DNA of 64,000 bases, taken from Brachionus koreanus (taxonomy: Eukaryota > Rotifera > Eurotatoria > Ploima > Brachionidae). The notes beneath the pieces are model-generated. The model saw nothing but the letters and a program-made list of their open reading frames with translations, was not told where the DNA came from and ran no database searches. The number at the start of each line of letters is the position of its first letter. Position 1 is the first letter of the stretch. The translations under genes and the position numbers were made by a program. The DNA lies in assembly GCA_016987375.1 (NCBI GenBank), contig PJRA01000323.1, positions 1,312,697 through 1,376,696 of the forward strand, read 5' to 3'. This document shows positions 1 through 13,400 of the stretch, piece after piece.

Positions 1-46
1 AATAATTTAAAAAAAAAATGATTAGATATTTTTTTAGATTAATTAC

Positions 47-2824
47 CATCGCTAATTAGTACAACAAAAGAAGTATTTATTAGATTATTTGAATTTAGAA
101 CTGATCTAAGTGTTATTCGGCCAGTTTTGGGTTCAATATTGACTAGTTGACGGCCAATTTTGTCAGTTACACTTAAATAAAAAAAAATTCATGAAAAAAA
201 ATAATAAATTGAAAAAAAAAAAATTACCTAAAAGTCCAATTGAACACAGGATCATAATTTTGAACCGGAACTCGAGGCGCTTGTTCAGTTAGAAAATAGT
301 TTTTAAAATGATTAAAAACAATTTTAAATTTTTTTCCAATCATTGGAAGAATCTTTTTCATTTTTTTAATTTTAACTTGAACAACACAATCGGAATGCAA
401 AGAGCCGGAATAAGCTCGAACAGTCAAATTAACACTAGTCTCTAGTCTTCTCTCAGCTACCAGATAAACCCTGTTAAACTTTCCCGATGGCTTTAGTTGG
501 AAAAAATTTGTGTCAATTAATTTGTAAATTATGTCACTCTGGTACTCTGTGTCGGCTACCCGGGCACTTAGTTCACCGACTACTGATCCTGCAGTTAAGG
601 CCTCAGACGCATCAAAAACGTAGCTAGTGTCAAATATTGGCGCGCTTTTCTCACTTTCAATGTACTTAAGAATAATAAAACTTTTAGTAGAGAGCATTGG
701 TGAGCCGGAATCACTGGCCAATAGGGTCAAATTGCAGTCTTTGTCTATGAGCGATTTAAGGCGAACTACCCCTGATGATTTATCTACTGAAATAGGACTG
801 TTTGGCTCGAGTATTGAATACTTTACTAAACTGTTCAAGCCTTCGTCTTGATCTGTCGCTTCGGCGCGCATAACAAAATTGTCTATTTTAGTGTTTGTAT
901 AAATAAAGGCCCGGTAGAAGGGTCTGCTAAAAACAGGAGCATTGTCATTTATGTCCAGTATTTGTATTTGTATGAGAGCGTGATCGGAGCGAAAATTTTT
1001 GTCTCGATAGGACACACTGGCGTACAATGTGATAGAGTTGTAGTTTTCCCGGTCTAAATAGTTGGCCACATACAAATTTCCAGTTTGATCATCGAGACGA
1101 AAGTCGTTGTTGATCACAGTGGCCGTGTTTAATCGAAATATTACTTGGCTATCGCTGGACACTGTGCTCAGCGAGCCCACTAAGCTGTTTATTGCTGAAT
1201 TTTCGTTTACTCTAAACGAATAAACATCGCTAGTAAAACGCGGAAAATATTTTGTATTAGGAGAAATGGTTATTTCTATTTTTGATATGGAGTAAAGACC
1301 GTCTTGCTGGTCCATGACACGCACATTCAATTCATAAAAAGATTTTTTTTTAAAATTTAAATTCGATTTTTCAAGTGTTAAAAAAACTCTACTAGAACTT
1401 TGTCTAATAAGTGAGAACAAATCTTCTTGATCTTGTTCGAGTGAAAAATCGAGCAAAGAATTGGGCTCTTTGTTGATTACATTGAGAGTAAGCAAAGGCA
1501 AACCAATGGCTGTATCTTCACTAATTGACAATTTATAAATTTTTTTAGCAAATTGAGGCACTAGATCATTTGAGTCCAAAATTTTCACTTTAACTTTGAC
1601 ACTTGATTTTGACTTTGAGTCTGTGGCAGTGACATAAAACTCGTATACTTTAGTTCTGACCTGACTAGTGGCTACTATAAGGCCATTGCGCTCTATTTTA
1701 AATGGCACCTGGCCTATTAACTTATAGCCAAGAGGGCTATTTGGCTGATCACGGTCGTATGCTACTACTCGGCCAATTTTCGATCCTATTGACAGGTCCT
1801 CGAAAGCAATGAATTCATAAAATGGGGCAGAAAATGTCACAAAACTTGGATTCCTATTGACTATGTGAATATTCAATTTGGATTTTACTGAACAAGACGG
1901 TTGACCGTGGTCCCGTGCATAAATACTTAGGGTGTAGAAATTTTTCATTTTAAAGTTTAGCTTAGAAACCAGATGTACAGTTCCTGTATTGTCTATTTCA
2001 AATGTGTTCAGATCGTCTAGAGATGCCCATAGAGAGTAGGCTAGAATGGACGAGTTTGTGTGCCGATCGAAGCCTGTTACACTAAAAATAGCCGGTCGCT
2101 TGGTAAAATCAGTATTTTCGTCCAGACTTATGTTGTAAATGTTCGAGTTTAAAATGGGCTGAAAGTCGTACTGAGACACTACTCGTATACTTACATGACT
2201 TGTAACGCTAAGTTTGTCAGCACTGTTGTCTACAGCGGTTATTTTTAGATCGTAAATATTTTGTTTCTCTGAGTTGAGAGATCGTTTGGCAAATATCTGA
2301 CCAGTGTCTGATTTTATGTGAAATGGACTCGGAGCAGAGTTTTCGTTTATAAGATGGTAAGTTAGCCGACCATTTTCGTCCAAGTCGGGGTCGACGGCCT
2401 CGACTTGGCCGATTAGAGTGTCTGGTGCGTTGTTCTCGAACACTTGAAATTGGTATGGGTTGAGCAAAAATTTTGGTCGATGGTTGACCGATTCGTCCTG
2501 GACTTGGATGGAAATGTAGCAGTTGCTAAGTGAGCGCTGTCGTTCGTAGCTTGTCGCTTGGAAATAATAGCTACCTTTGGGAATAGAAAGGTGCTCGGTC
2601 GTCCTTATTGCGAGTGTGATGGGATCAAATTCGAAATATTTTGATTGTGGCCGCCAGTCTACGTCTACATGTGAGCCATTAGTGTCTATCAAGCTCAATT
2701 TGCCTATTTGACTTGCGGCCGCAATTTTTTGCGATATTTTGAATTTATAAACTCTTTGGTTAAATAAATAACCGGAAACAATGTATCCGGACAGGCACAT
2801 GTAAAACATTATTAAAAAATTCAT
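47..2824 (-). CDS. Cadherin / protocadherin-like adhesion protein, 5' part only
   Basis: Extracellular part of a calcium-dependent adhesion protein. The ORF starts at 2824 with a hydrophobic signal-like N terminus (about residues 1-19) and holds roughly six to seven cadherin (EC) repeats. Visible EC motifs include DPDLDENGRL, DQDEGLNS and LDINDNAPVF; some linkers are degenerate (ILDSNDLVPQF). The long exon (228-2824) appears to stop at 224, but TTTTAG/GTAATT there is a splice donor. After a 56-bp intron (172-227) the frame resumes at 171-47 with cadherin-like sequence including KTGRITLRSV and FVVLISD, then another donor at 46. The gene therefore continues past the left edge, where the transmembrane segment and cytoplasmic tail should lie. 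The subfamily cannot be decided without that end. Confidence 0.88.
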
Positions 2825-3540
2825 TTTTTACGATTTGATGCTGCCAAAATTGTTCAATAAGTTAACATTCTATTCAAATCTAAATTCTAAATTTGAAAAA
2901 AAAATTTTAGTTTTAATACAAATTGTTAGCATTTTAAAGTTTTTATTTTCAAAAGCGGTAAAATTTATTTTTTTTGTAAAAATTATGTTTAAAAAAAGAA
3001 ATTTATTTGCATTCATCAATTTAACTTGTATTATTTTGAATTATTCGAGATATTGGATTTTAACTGTTGATAAATGTTCGATTAACGGTGTTTACTTTAA
3101 TGGAAAATTTAATTTTGATACAAAAAGATTAAAATAAATAAAAAGGCACTTTCATGACAAGAAAATTTTCAAAATTTTAAAAATGATTTATAAAATTGTA
3201 ACATTTATACAATATCGAAACAGTTAATTTCTTATCGGAATACCAAATAAGCTATCACTATACAAAAATCTATCAAAATTAAATCATATTGATAAGGAAA
3301 AATAGTGATAAAAAATCTACTATGTTCTTTATTTCAGTATAGATTTTTTAAAAAAATTTTTTTGTACCCTTAGAAATTTTCTTTCAGCAAAATATCTAAA
3401 CAGAAGAAACCTAATTAAGTTAAATACTTTTCAATATAATTAAATACTGATCTAATAATTAAAAACAATACTGGTATACTGGTTATACTGGTTATGTAGA
3501 GCAAAGGATAAAAAATACGATAAAAAGCGTATACAGCATA
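2825..3540. other. Intergenic, upstream of the cadherin start
   Basis: Very A+T-rich, with no supported gene. A 100-codon plus-strand ORF at 2835-3137 is low-complexity Lys/Phe/Ile-rich and is not called. A short tandem repeat of the unit ATACTGGTT (about three copies) lies near 3469-3494. The cadherin promoter should be here, but no specific element can be named. Confidence 0.4.
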
Positions 3541-4384
3541 GGAAACATTGGCATCATGAATACACCGCTAAAAACAAATATCAAAACCCGCCTTCTGTCG
3601 ACCAATACTCACCTATGGATGCGAGACAATCAAGCTTAACCAAATTCATTTAAAAAAAATTAAAACAACATAATAAAAATTTGAAAATATTTGGACTTTG
3701 CAAGAGATCAAATACAAAACTGATGGCGGCCCTTAATATGGAACCAATAGAGAGAATATTGGTAAAGAGAAAGCTGTCCTTCATAATAAGATTAGTAAAC
3801 AACAAATTTACAAAAACACTAGTGAACAATATCCTAAATGAAACAGAAGATAAAGAAAATAGAACTAGCAAAAAATCCGTGATAGATGAAATGAAAACCA
3901 TCCTAGAAGAAAAAGACAATATAGAAATATGGATAAAGCTTGAAAACAAGCTTAACACTCAAAGGACCGGCAGTGTCATTTTGACACTTTTTCAAAAATT
4001 CAAATTTAATTTTTTAATTAACTATCAATCATACATACATGTTTTAATATTTATTTTAAAGCTTTGAAAATGATCTTTTAAATTTAGTCTTTTACATGTT
4101 ACAGACTTTTATGGAACTAATGTAACATTTAAGCAAATTTTTTGACAAAAATAGCCGGTCCTTTGAGTGTTAACAAAGAAGAAAGCAAAGATGGAACGAT
4201 GGAGTCAATTAGGTACCTTTTTAGAGAATCAAGTGAAAAAAACAGTAAAATCCTTGAACTACTCCTCAAATCATATTAAAATAGATTTTATTTTTACTAT
4301 TTTTAATTTTCTATTTTTTCTTTTTCTTTTTTTTTTTAACATCGGCCATGAGGTGTTTTCTAAATAAATAAATAAAAATAAATA
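3540..4384 (+). mobile_element. Non-LTR retrotransposon 3' fragment (reverse-transcriptase C-terminal region)
   Basis: Plus-strand remains of a LINE. The ORF at 3681-3955 reads like the region after the RT palm (motifs LMAALNMEPIERILVKRK and KLSFIIRLVNNKFTKTL). The end of the domain resumes after 4170 (GTMESIRYLFRESSEKN, then KILELLLKSY and a stop at about 4278-4280). A T-rich 3' UTR and a TAAA-repeat tail near 4358-4384 follow, as in CR1/RTE-type LINEs. Sequence before 3681 has stops, so this is a 5'-truncated dead copy. The ORF is split by a short inverted-repeat element (separate entry). Assignment to LINE is by motif resemblance; the clade is uncertain. Confidence 0.65.
3956..4169. mobile_element. 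piggyBac-like MITE flanked by TTAA
   Basis: The left end CACTCAAAGGACCGGC (3956-3971) is matched, inverted, by GCCGGTCCTTTGAGTG (4154-4169). Each end is bordered by TTAA (3952-3955 and 4170-4173), the target-site duplication of piggyBac-type elements. The interior (about 180 bp) has no coding sequence and is A+T-rich. Conceptual removal of the element plus one TTAA joins the two LINE reading frames without a shift, so it inserted into the LINE after that copy was made. The piggyBac assignment rests on TTAA plus the inverted repeats; no transposase is present. Confidence 0.82.
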
Positions 4385-4389
4385 CTGGT

Positions 4390-7300
4390 TATTTTTAAAT
4401 TATTTACTGATTTATTTAAAGAAATTTACTTATAATTTTATATTAAATATTGATTGAAATATTTATTATACTTATCAATTAATATAAAGTATTGAGTTAA
4501 TCTTAAAATTTTTTAATTAAAAAATTTTTTTAGAAAACTTAAATGCTTAAGTAACAAGTCAATAATAAAAATCTAGAAAGAATTTTTTCAAATTTTATTT
4601 ATTTAAGTCTCTTACTGTTGAATTTTTAGTAAAAAAGAAAAAAAATTATGGTTAATTGAAGATGCTCAATAAAATTAACACGGAAATGGAACATGACTGA
4701 TAAAATTTTTACCAAAATAGAATTTACATTGCTCCTTTAAAGAATGTTTTTAATGATTTTATTTTCGATAAATAAAAAGTGTTAAAAACAAATAAAATAA
4801 ATCTGAAAACTATCGGCTATGTGATAAAACAATAATAAACTTGGTCTTCTTTCTAAGTATTTTAATTAAATATTTAATCGTTTCTTGCCTCGATATATAG
4901 CTGAAAATCAAACTAAAAGATATATTTTTTAACACTTTTCATAAATTCCAAAATAATCCTAAAGATTTTAATTAAAATAAAGTACAATAAGCCTTTTTTT
5001 ATTTCATGAAAAAATACCGACGTGTTACTTGATCTAATTATTAAAATTGACTCTACTTTTTTTTTAAAGAATAAACCTTAAAAAATAGCTCTTGTTTTTA
5101 TCTACCGAATACTTATTTGAATAAATTTTTGTTGGAACAATCCAACCTTATGTATGCGCAAATTAGCTATGTTTATGTGAAAAGTACTGATAGAAATCAA
5201 AGTTGAATTTAACTCTATAAATTATGACCATATTTAAATTAAAAAAAGCTAAATTAATTTTTATTGTGGTTGTCTTTTTAATAATCAAATTCAAATAAGT
5301 AACGGTATACATAAGTAAATTTTAATTTATCTTTTTTTAGCCTTTAATTTGACTAAAAAAAAAAAACATCAACACTTATAAACTTGTGGTGTTCTATAAA
5401 CTCTGTCTAAGACCATTAATTATTTATCTTTTTATATGTGTACAAATTTACAATTTATCAATAATAAAACAAATGTAAATTATTTTTTTTCTCTTTAATT
5501 TACGAAGAGTAAAAAAAATTGGATTTTCTTGCTAAAAAAATTTAGTCATTAATAATTTAAAGAAGAGTCATTTAAAAAACTGTTATTATGATAAGAAATT
5601 ATGAAATCCAAAATTGTATCTAGAAATGGCCATTTTTCTTGAATAATGGCATTATTTAAATGATCTGATAATTTTTGTATTAATTAAAAAAATCTATTAA
5701 AAAATTTTAAATTAATTTTAGATAGAAATTTATTCACAATAAAATATCACTGAAATTTATTTGTAAAAGTGTTCATTTCTTAACTAATCATGAAAGAAAG
5801 AAACAAAACCGACTTTCTTTTTTCTATTCATTAAAAAAAAATGATTGTTTTTTTCCAAATATCTTTTTAAATAAAATAATTTCAAAAAAGAATAATTAGT
5901 TTAAATCTTAATTGTATACTTACAATTATTTAAGTCCAAATTGACTTTTAGAATAAACATATTTATTTTGTATTAACTTACTTGTATTTAATTTGAGTGT
6001 TCTTTGAATAGAAAATACTGTGAAATTAAATTAAAACCGAGTGTACTTACGTGCAAAGATTGGTCTTTTAGAATTAAATGAACGATTTAGCTATTTACAT
6101 TTTAACGTAACCTTTAGTAAATATTTGTGGATCGGATTTATCACGGCAATAAAATCGAATTTGCGTGCTAAAAATTTGTATATATTTTAGTGGCAGCAAT
6201 TAGAAGCGGGTCAGCAGCGCTTTTTGAGGATTCAATGTTGCTATGACTATAACCTCTAATGATCTATTTGTAAATATTTATTTTGATGTTCATAAAAATG
6301 TCAATGTTTATCTCTAAGCTTCTAAGGTAAACACTGAAAAAAATAAATTAGATAAGATAAATAATGCTATTTTGAGAGGCTACTAATTTCGATTGACTCG
6401 GCTGCACTGATCTTAATCACAAAAAGGCCGATTCGAATGCTGAGAACATTCTTTGCGCAATTAAAGCCTCTTGACATTTCTCAATGAGGAGAGCTTCATG
6501 TCCTTGTTGAGAATTTATATCAAGCTAAGTGTCCCGTAACAAACATAAGCTCAATAAACAAAAATAATATTCGCATTGGTATTTTATAATCTAAATGGCT
6601 AATTTAAATGCTTCGGTTTATTGACCTAAATTAATTTTAGGGCCAAATGTTTTTCTAAGCTTGTACTTGAAATTTCCTCCCAAATATTTGTCAATAAGTG
6701 TTCTAAAATTTGGAGCAAATTGCCCTCTTGAACAATTATTGATTTTCCGAATGATTTAGTCGACTTTCCAAGTTCTTTGACCGAAATCCCAAAGACAAAT
6801 AATTAAATGTGTTGGCTATGTCCGAGAAATTGTGGATTTTTCAAATCGACCAAACGCCCAAAGGGTGCTATTAATCATGAGCCGATTACTTGATGAAATT
6901 TCTAATCAATTCTAAATAAATTATTTTTTTTCTTCATCAACCGTGCCATTATGTTCTACAAATTGAAATGCTAAATTTATTTTACTTGAAAAATTTTGAA
7001 GAAAAAATAAATTTGAACACAATTATTTTAAATTTTTGATTTCAGAATTTTGAATGATAAATATTTTTTTTTAATTTGAAAATTTTTATCCTTCATTTAA
7101 GATAAAAACTCAATTGATACGCTATATTTTTCTCTATTCCTTCTTATATTTTATTTTCGTCCAAATAAAGCTTTTGTGATGTTTAGAATAGACTTTTTTT
7201 TTATGGCAAATGCTTTTAGAATTAGAAAAATAATACAATTATATCTCTAAGCCAATAACTAATGGGATATCCCCAATTGAAATACTATAAAGAAATAAAA

Positions 7301-10300
7301 TAAATAAACCATTAAATTAATAAACAAAGCTATCATTTATATTTAGTTTATAATAGTGATAAATGTTTAAAAATGAATTAGCTTTTTTGTTGTCAAAAAG
7401 ATCATTCAAATAAAAAAAATTGTGTTGACTTCTTGTTGAAAGATCAAGATAATTGTCAAAAATTTTTAATTAAACTATTTTCCATAATTATCTAACTAAG
7501 TCTTTGGGTTTATGATTTGAGGTTTATGTGATGATAAAAAAGCTAGTCAAGCATTTTGAAACAGTTAGTTGACAACAAAACTGATAATTTTAGTAATGCG
7601 ATGCGGTAAATTTAAAGGCACATGGTTACAAGGTCAAATAATCTAGGTTACAGTTGATAAGGTTTTTAGTTTTCAAAAATTCAAAGGTGGAGTTTTATTT
7701 TTTATTTTTAATTATAAACAAAACAAGTTAATTAAATTTCGGTATTATTTTTTCAAAGTCATAGAGCGTATTATTGGACATATGTATGCATAAACTTGAT
7801 TTTGTACATTAATATTCATCATATCTTGAATGTTTGATTATTCCGGTGTTTTTTTAATATTCAAAATTAATTTTTGCACTCAAAAAATCAGATAAAAGAT
7901 TTTCAAAAGTGTTCAATTTGATCCGGTATCAACAATTGATGTTTTTAATCATCATACAAACCATTATTTGTATATTACATCATTAAAACCGATGCAAATA
8001 AAAATAGTAAATTGCACAAGATAAGAATCATTAAAATAATAAATAATTGATTAGTTGTTTTCTTTTTGTATCTTAAAAGGATTAAGTTCCCGATCCATTA
8101 AATAATATAAATGTTATTCTTCCTATTAAATCATGGCAAAATGAAATCATTGATCGCTTTTCAATTTTCTCTTTTTGCTCTAATATTCTAAATGCGTAAT
8201 TAGATTGCATTGCTTGTTTTCAATTCAATTTTTTTAAATTGAAAGTTGAAAGAGTTGAAGAGTTTGTAAATTGCAATGCTATGAAAAAAGGCATTTAAAG
8301 AATATTCGTGCAAAAAAGAGCAAATTTACTTTGATTTTATATTTCAATTTAAGGATTCAATCTATAATCAATCTCAAAAATTAATTTTAAATTTAAAATT
8401 TAACTTTATTAATGCATGAGAAATACAATTTTAAATTTAGTTTTTTCTCCCTATTTTTAAGCGCTTCGTTGATACTTGAATTTCATCTCATGCCAGATAC
8501 TTTATACCAGCACGACAAAAATTTTTGATTGCGTTTAAAGCTACTTATTATTACTTTAATTCCAAAGTACAATGATATAGCTAAGTTTTCCAAAAAAACT
8601 GTTGCTAATATTGACAAAAAAAATGAGATAGAGACTGTTTAATGACTTTGTTTTAAAAATTAACATTTAGTTTTTACATCAAATTTTATTTTAATTTCAA
8701 TTTTAAAAGTTAAATTTTTATTCAATCAACCAAAATAGACAAATAAATAATTATCAAGTTTTTTTTTTAGTAAATTTTCAAGCAATTATCTTTTTAAAAC
8801 TAATCATTAAATTATTTTGTTTATAATATAAATATTAAAAGCTTTTTTCTTTCTATATTTCTTCTAGAAATATAGAAAAAGAAATTCTTTGATAATAGAA
8901 TTTCAGGCCAAATATATAATTTAAATACTGCAAGCTTATTTTCAATTGAAAACTAATTATTATTTTCAACAAATCCTTAAACTCATAAGCAAAACTGATC
9001 TAGATTTTTTACTGCCTTATAATGACAGTTAAATTTATTATTTTGTATGAAAAAAAGTGTATAAATGAAATTTCATCTTGAATGGTATCCTGTTCTGTCA
9101 AGTCCTTTAAATTTCATGGTCATGAAGAACAAATTTCTAAATTAGATCTTTAGAAACCCAAGCAAAAAGTATTTATGATTATCTAAATTTTTTAAACAAG
9201 CTCGAATATTTGTTAGCTGAAAAAAAAATTTTATTTTTTCAGTGTAATTAATAAGAATTTTTTTTTAATCTTCGGTGAATAATTTCAAGATTTTTATTTT
9301 GGTATTTTAGCTAAAAATTTATTTCAAAAATATATTCAACACAATTGACTTGCTCACTTTGTTGATAATATCTTTGAGGCTAATAGCATTTGAAAAAGAA
9401 AAAAAAACAATATATTTTGCAGTAAAGGTGAATATAAATTTTTTTTAAAAGGTTAGGTTAAATAAATAGATCATTTATATTTGAAAAAACACAAAAAATA
9501 TCAAATATATTCAAGAATAAAAAGAAAAAAATCGAAAATTGTTATGTTATAATCCAATTGATTCTTTTTGATATTTTAGAGGTATATTAAAACATCACTC
9601 AAGTACTCTTTAGCTCTTAGTTGATTGACATCTAAGAATTTCGCTTTATTGAATATAGTTCCGATTCCTATTTCAAATAAGAAGTATTAATTAATAATTA
9701 ATATTTTTTTCATTCAATTTGTCATTATTTCTTTTTTATAACAAATCTAAAATGTAAATCTATGAAAATAATTAAGAATAGAATTGATTTTTTTCAATAT
9801 AAATGCAAAGAAGCCTAATAATTAAAATTTCTATTGATTTTTAAAATAAAAATTTATTTCATTTTGTCTAATGTTAATATTTGTTGCTTAACAATTCGTT
9901 TGTTTATCAAACAAAACTATCTCTAGGCATTTGGACCAGGCTTTTGTTTGATTATTAATGCAAAATTAAGACTGTTTAAAATAATTTTTTGGCTTCAATT
10001 GTTAGCTAAATCTAGGCAAGTATAAAAAAAAATGGTAATTAATTAACTTATTTTTGTTATTTGAAAAAAAATGATTTAAACAGGATTAATGTTGTATTAA
10101 ATTATAAAAATTAGCTAAAATTATTTAAAATTAAAAAAAAATCAATATTATTAATACTCTTTCATACTAAATTTAAATGACTTATTATTTAATCCGGATG
10201 GATGGTTATGAAGGATTTTTCAGTTGAAATAAAACGTAAATTAAAATTTGTCATCAGCACATTCAGATTGCCTATCAATAATTCAATCACGATATTGTCA

Positions 10301-10495
10301 AAATTAAAATATAAATAATAATGAATTAGAATTGCAAGTAGGCTTTACATTTTTGATCAAAATTGTCAACTAAAATTTAAATAAAAAATAAAATTTGCAC
10401 TTGAAAAAATTTTTAATTAAAAAAAATTGCTTTGATAAAATAAAATCAATGAACTAAAAATAAACATATAACAATAAATAAATATAAGAAAAAAA
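4390..10495. other. 6-kb gene-free stretch
   Basis: No ORF of note, no recognisable exon and no clear mobile element. Base composition is not uniform: slightly less A+T-rich patches occur around 6.1-6.9 kb, 7.5-7.7 kb and 9.9-10.0 kb. It lies downstream of the GPR158/179-like gene, so it may hold 3' sequence of that gene, diverged repeats or distal regulatory DNA. None of these can be shown from sequence alone. Confidence 0.5.
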
Positions 10496-13400
10496 CTAAT
10501 TTGACTCTTCAATGGGTCCTAATTTTTTAGCTTTTGAATTATCGATATTGAGAAAAGATTGCGATTCGGCATCATGATTCGATAATACCTTGCTAATTTC
10601 GTTTTCAGATGGCGCATTTTTAGATTTGTAAAATTTTGATTTTTTGTTCTGATAGCCGAAACGAGATTTTTTCTGCAAAAGATGCGGGTTTGCGATTCTC
10701 ATGCTTAACGATCGCATTTCCTCTATCTGTCTGTACAAACGTTGCACCTCTATTTTGAGTTCGCGCTCTTTTTCAGTTTCTTCCTGAACCGAAAAACTTT
10801 TTTGGTCACCGTCTTTGTCATTTACTGTGATACTGTTCAAAAGACCTGGAGTTTGATGAAATGGTTTCTTTCGCGCTACTAATATCGTATAGATCTAAAA
10901 CAAGAGAATTTTAAAAATCTAAATACTCTTTGTAATTCTAATCTACTTTGTATGAAAATAAAAGCAATAACATAATCGTAATGGTCAAGTGAATACGAAT
11001 AAAACTAATTGTAAATGGAACATAACATGATACTTTAGTATTTTTCAAAAGAACACTTTAAAAAAAATCAATAAAAAATTAAAATTTTTTGCAAAAAAAA
11101 ATTATCTACTTGATTAAAATAACAAAGCATAGGACAACACCTTCGTTGAAAATCGCCCAGGTGACTAATTTAGTTTCTTTGAAAGCAATAGAAGCTCTTC
11201 TAACTTGAATAGACAAGACAGCACCCCATAACAAAATGGCAAGTTGGACTAAATGTTTAAAAATGTGTTAAAATAAAGAAATTATTTTGAATTTTTTATT
11301 TACAGGCCATTGATACAAAATTCCATTCTGTAATTGTACAAGTTTCATATTTGAGTCCGAAAGGATCAAGTCTTTGCTCTTCTCTGGGACTGTCGACCCT
11401 TCTCAAGGCCCAAATAATCAAATAAGCGGTGCCGATAGCCATTATTACTCCCAGTCTTTTCATTAAAGACTGGTCTGTTATTTTAATTGTCTTCACACTT
11501 CTTACATAAAATAATTTGCACTCCCTGAACAAAGAAAATTAATTAAAAAAAAAAAAAATGAAATTTTATTCTATTAACCTCCAAGTCTTAAGAACAAGAG
11601 CTCCGTAGGCTAGCAGAAAGCCCTCCAAATACAACACCTGAGCACCCATACATGTCCAATAATTGGGCTCAAAATACATTGGCAAAATCTCTGAATAGGA
11701 AACAATTGCACCCAAAAGTACCATAAAAAGCATCCTAGGACTTGATGTCTTAAGAATTTTTTGTGTACTATGATACCATAAAAGGAGGATTAAAACTAGA
11801 CTAATTAGTATGCAAATAAGATTAATGATTAGTGCAGCTCTTTTGTATTGAATTGGAATATCGGTTTTACAAGGCCGATCATCTAAAGAAAAATTAGTTA
11901 GACTTAAAAAAAAACATAATCAAGAGAATGCAAATTTCTAAATCTTAATTTTTTTGAAAAAAAAAAAAAAAATTTTTTAATGTAAATAAATTTTTGTCAA
12001 GTAAACGGTCCCAAAAAAAAAAAGCACTCTACCTTCACAAGTGTCACATCCTTCCGAACATCTTAAGCACGAATATTGGCTTGAATTTGAAATTGGTTTT
12101 CTGTAAAAACCAGGCTTGCATTGACATTTGTATGATCCAAGAACAAAACCTTTACCGGGCTCATTTTTGCACTAATTAATTAAATTTTTTAAAAATTCAA
12201 AACTTAAATCAAATCTTCAAAATATATACTATAGTTGATTCACGATCGCATTTGTCTGTGTTAAAAAATGGATCGTCATATTTTTCCGTAGTGTTGGAAT
12301 TTTCCTCATCATCTTCATTATCACCACACTGTTTTAGATCGAAATTGTTCAACGAAATTGAAATAGACACTACGCCTTTAATATTTCCATTCGCATCAAA
12401 AAATGGTACACTCACTATGCGATTCCAAATGCCTGACAAACAATCATATGTTATATTCGACACAAATCGAATGTTGTTTAACTCTACTGACAATGGGTAA
12501 ACAAACTGACTGTATGCTTTTGCCTGCGACCCATCAAAGCTGTTCTTTAAGTCGTCTGATTTGTATACCCAGTTTGTTTTGGACACATTGATCAATTTGC
12601 GATTGTCCGACAGCCATTTGTAATACCATTGAAAATTTTTAGTATTCTCCATTATTTGCTTAAAATCTTTGACTTCAATTACTTCGAAAAAAAAAATTAA
12701 AAAAAAAATTTAAACGGTTTTTATTTTTCATTTGTTTACTTAAGATTAAAGTTAATAAAACTTTAAACGGAAGCAATCATATCAATTATTTTAAATTATT
12801 TTTTATTAATATTTTTGGCATAGATCTTAATATGCAATCAATAATATCCTGATATTTGAGCCTAAAAGCGTTTAAAAACAGGCATAATTTCTCTATTTAA
12901 AAAAAACATGTAAAATTTCCTCATGGCTTACAAACAAGCTCAATATTAGAATAAATAAAATATTATTTTAATTTATTTATTGAATAAAAATCAATAAAAC
13001 AAAATTTATTGAACCTAAATATTTTTAAAATTTTAATGCTTACTTCTATTTCTGAGGCTTTTAGTGGCATGAATGATGACACGGCTTTCGCCCGGATTGC
13101 GCAAAAAAGCCACCTTGGCATCATAAATATTCTCGTATTCGCTTATACTCAGTCTTAGTAAAGTGTATAAATTAAGCTTAGACAAATAGTTTTGATTTTC
13201 AATTTTTTGATTGAGGATGAAGCCGGTGAGAAGAGCGGCCATGCGTGCCGCCACCATGGCATCATTCTCGAAGTTCTGGTACTCGATGTTAATGGGAAAT
13301 TCGCAATTTTTGAACAGCGAACAAATTGAAGTTACACAAAATTTTAGTTGACTGTGACTATTGGCAAGCTTGACTAAATCCAGTATGTCCAAAAAAAGGT

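Noticed and set aside
2835..3137. 100-codon plus-strand ORF upstream of the cadherin
   Set aside because: Lys/Phe/Ile/Asn-rich composition expected from random A+T-rich DNA, no domain, and no exon-like drop in A+T.
3650..3958. Minus-strand ORF opposite the LINE fragment
   Set aside because: Antisense shadow of the LINE coding frame; Ser/Phe-rich complement of Lys/Glu/Asn codons.
11296..11532. Reading the GABA-B-receptor-like helix exon as a separate small gene
   Set aside because: Its flanks are splice sites whose phases link it to seven other exons forming one GPR158/179-like receptor.
12252..12591. Plus-strand ORFs over the GPR158/179-like exon 2
   Set aside because: Shadows of a minus-strand exon confirmed by family motifs and splice phases.
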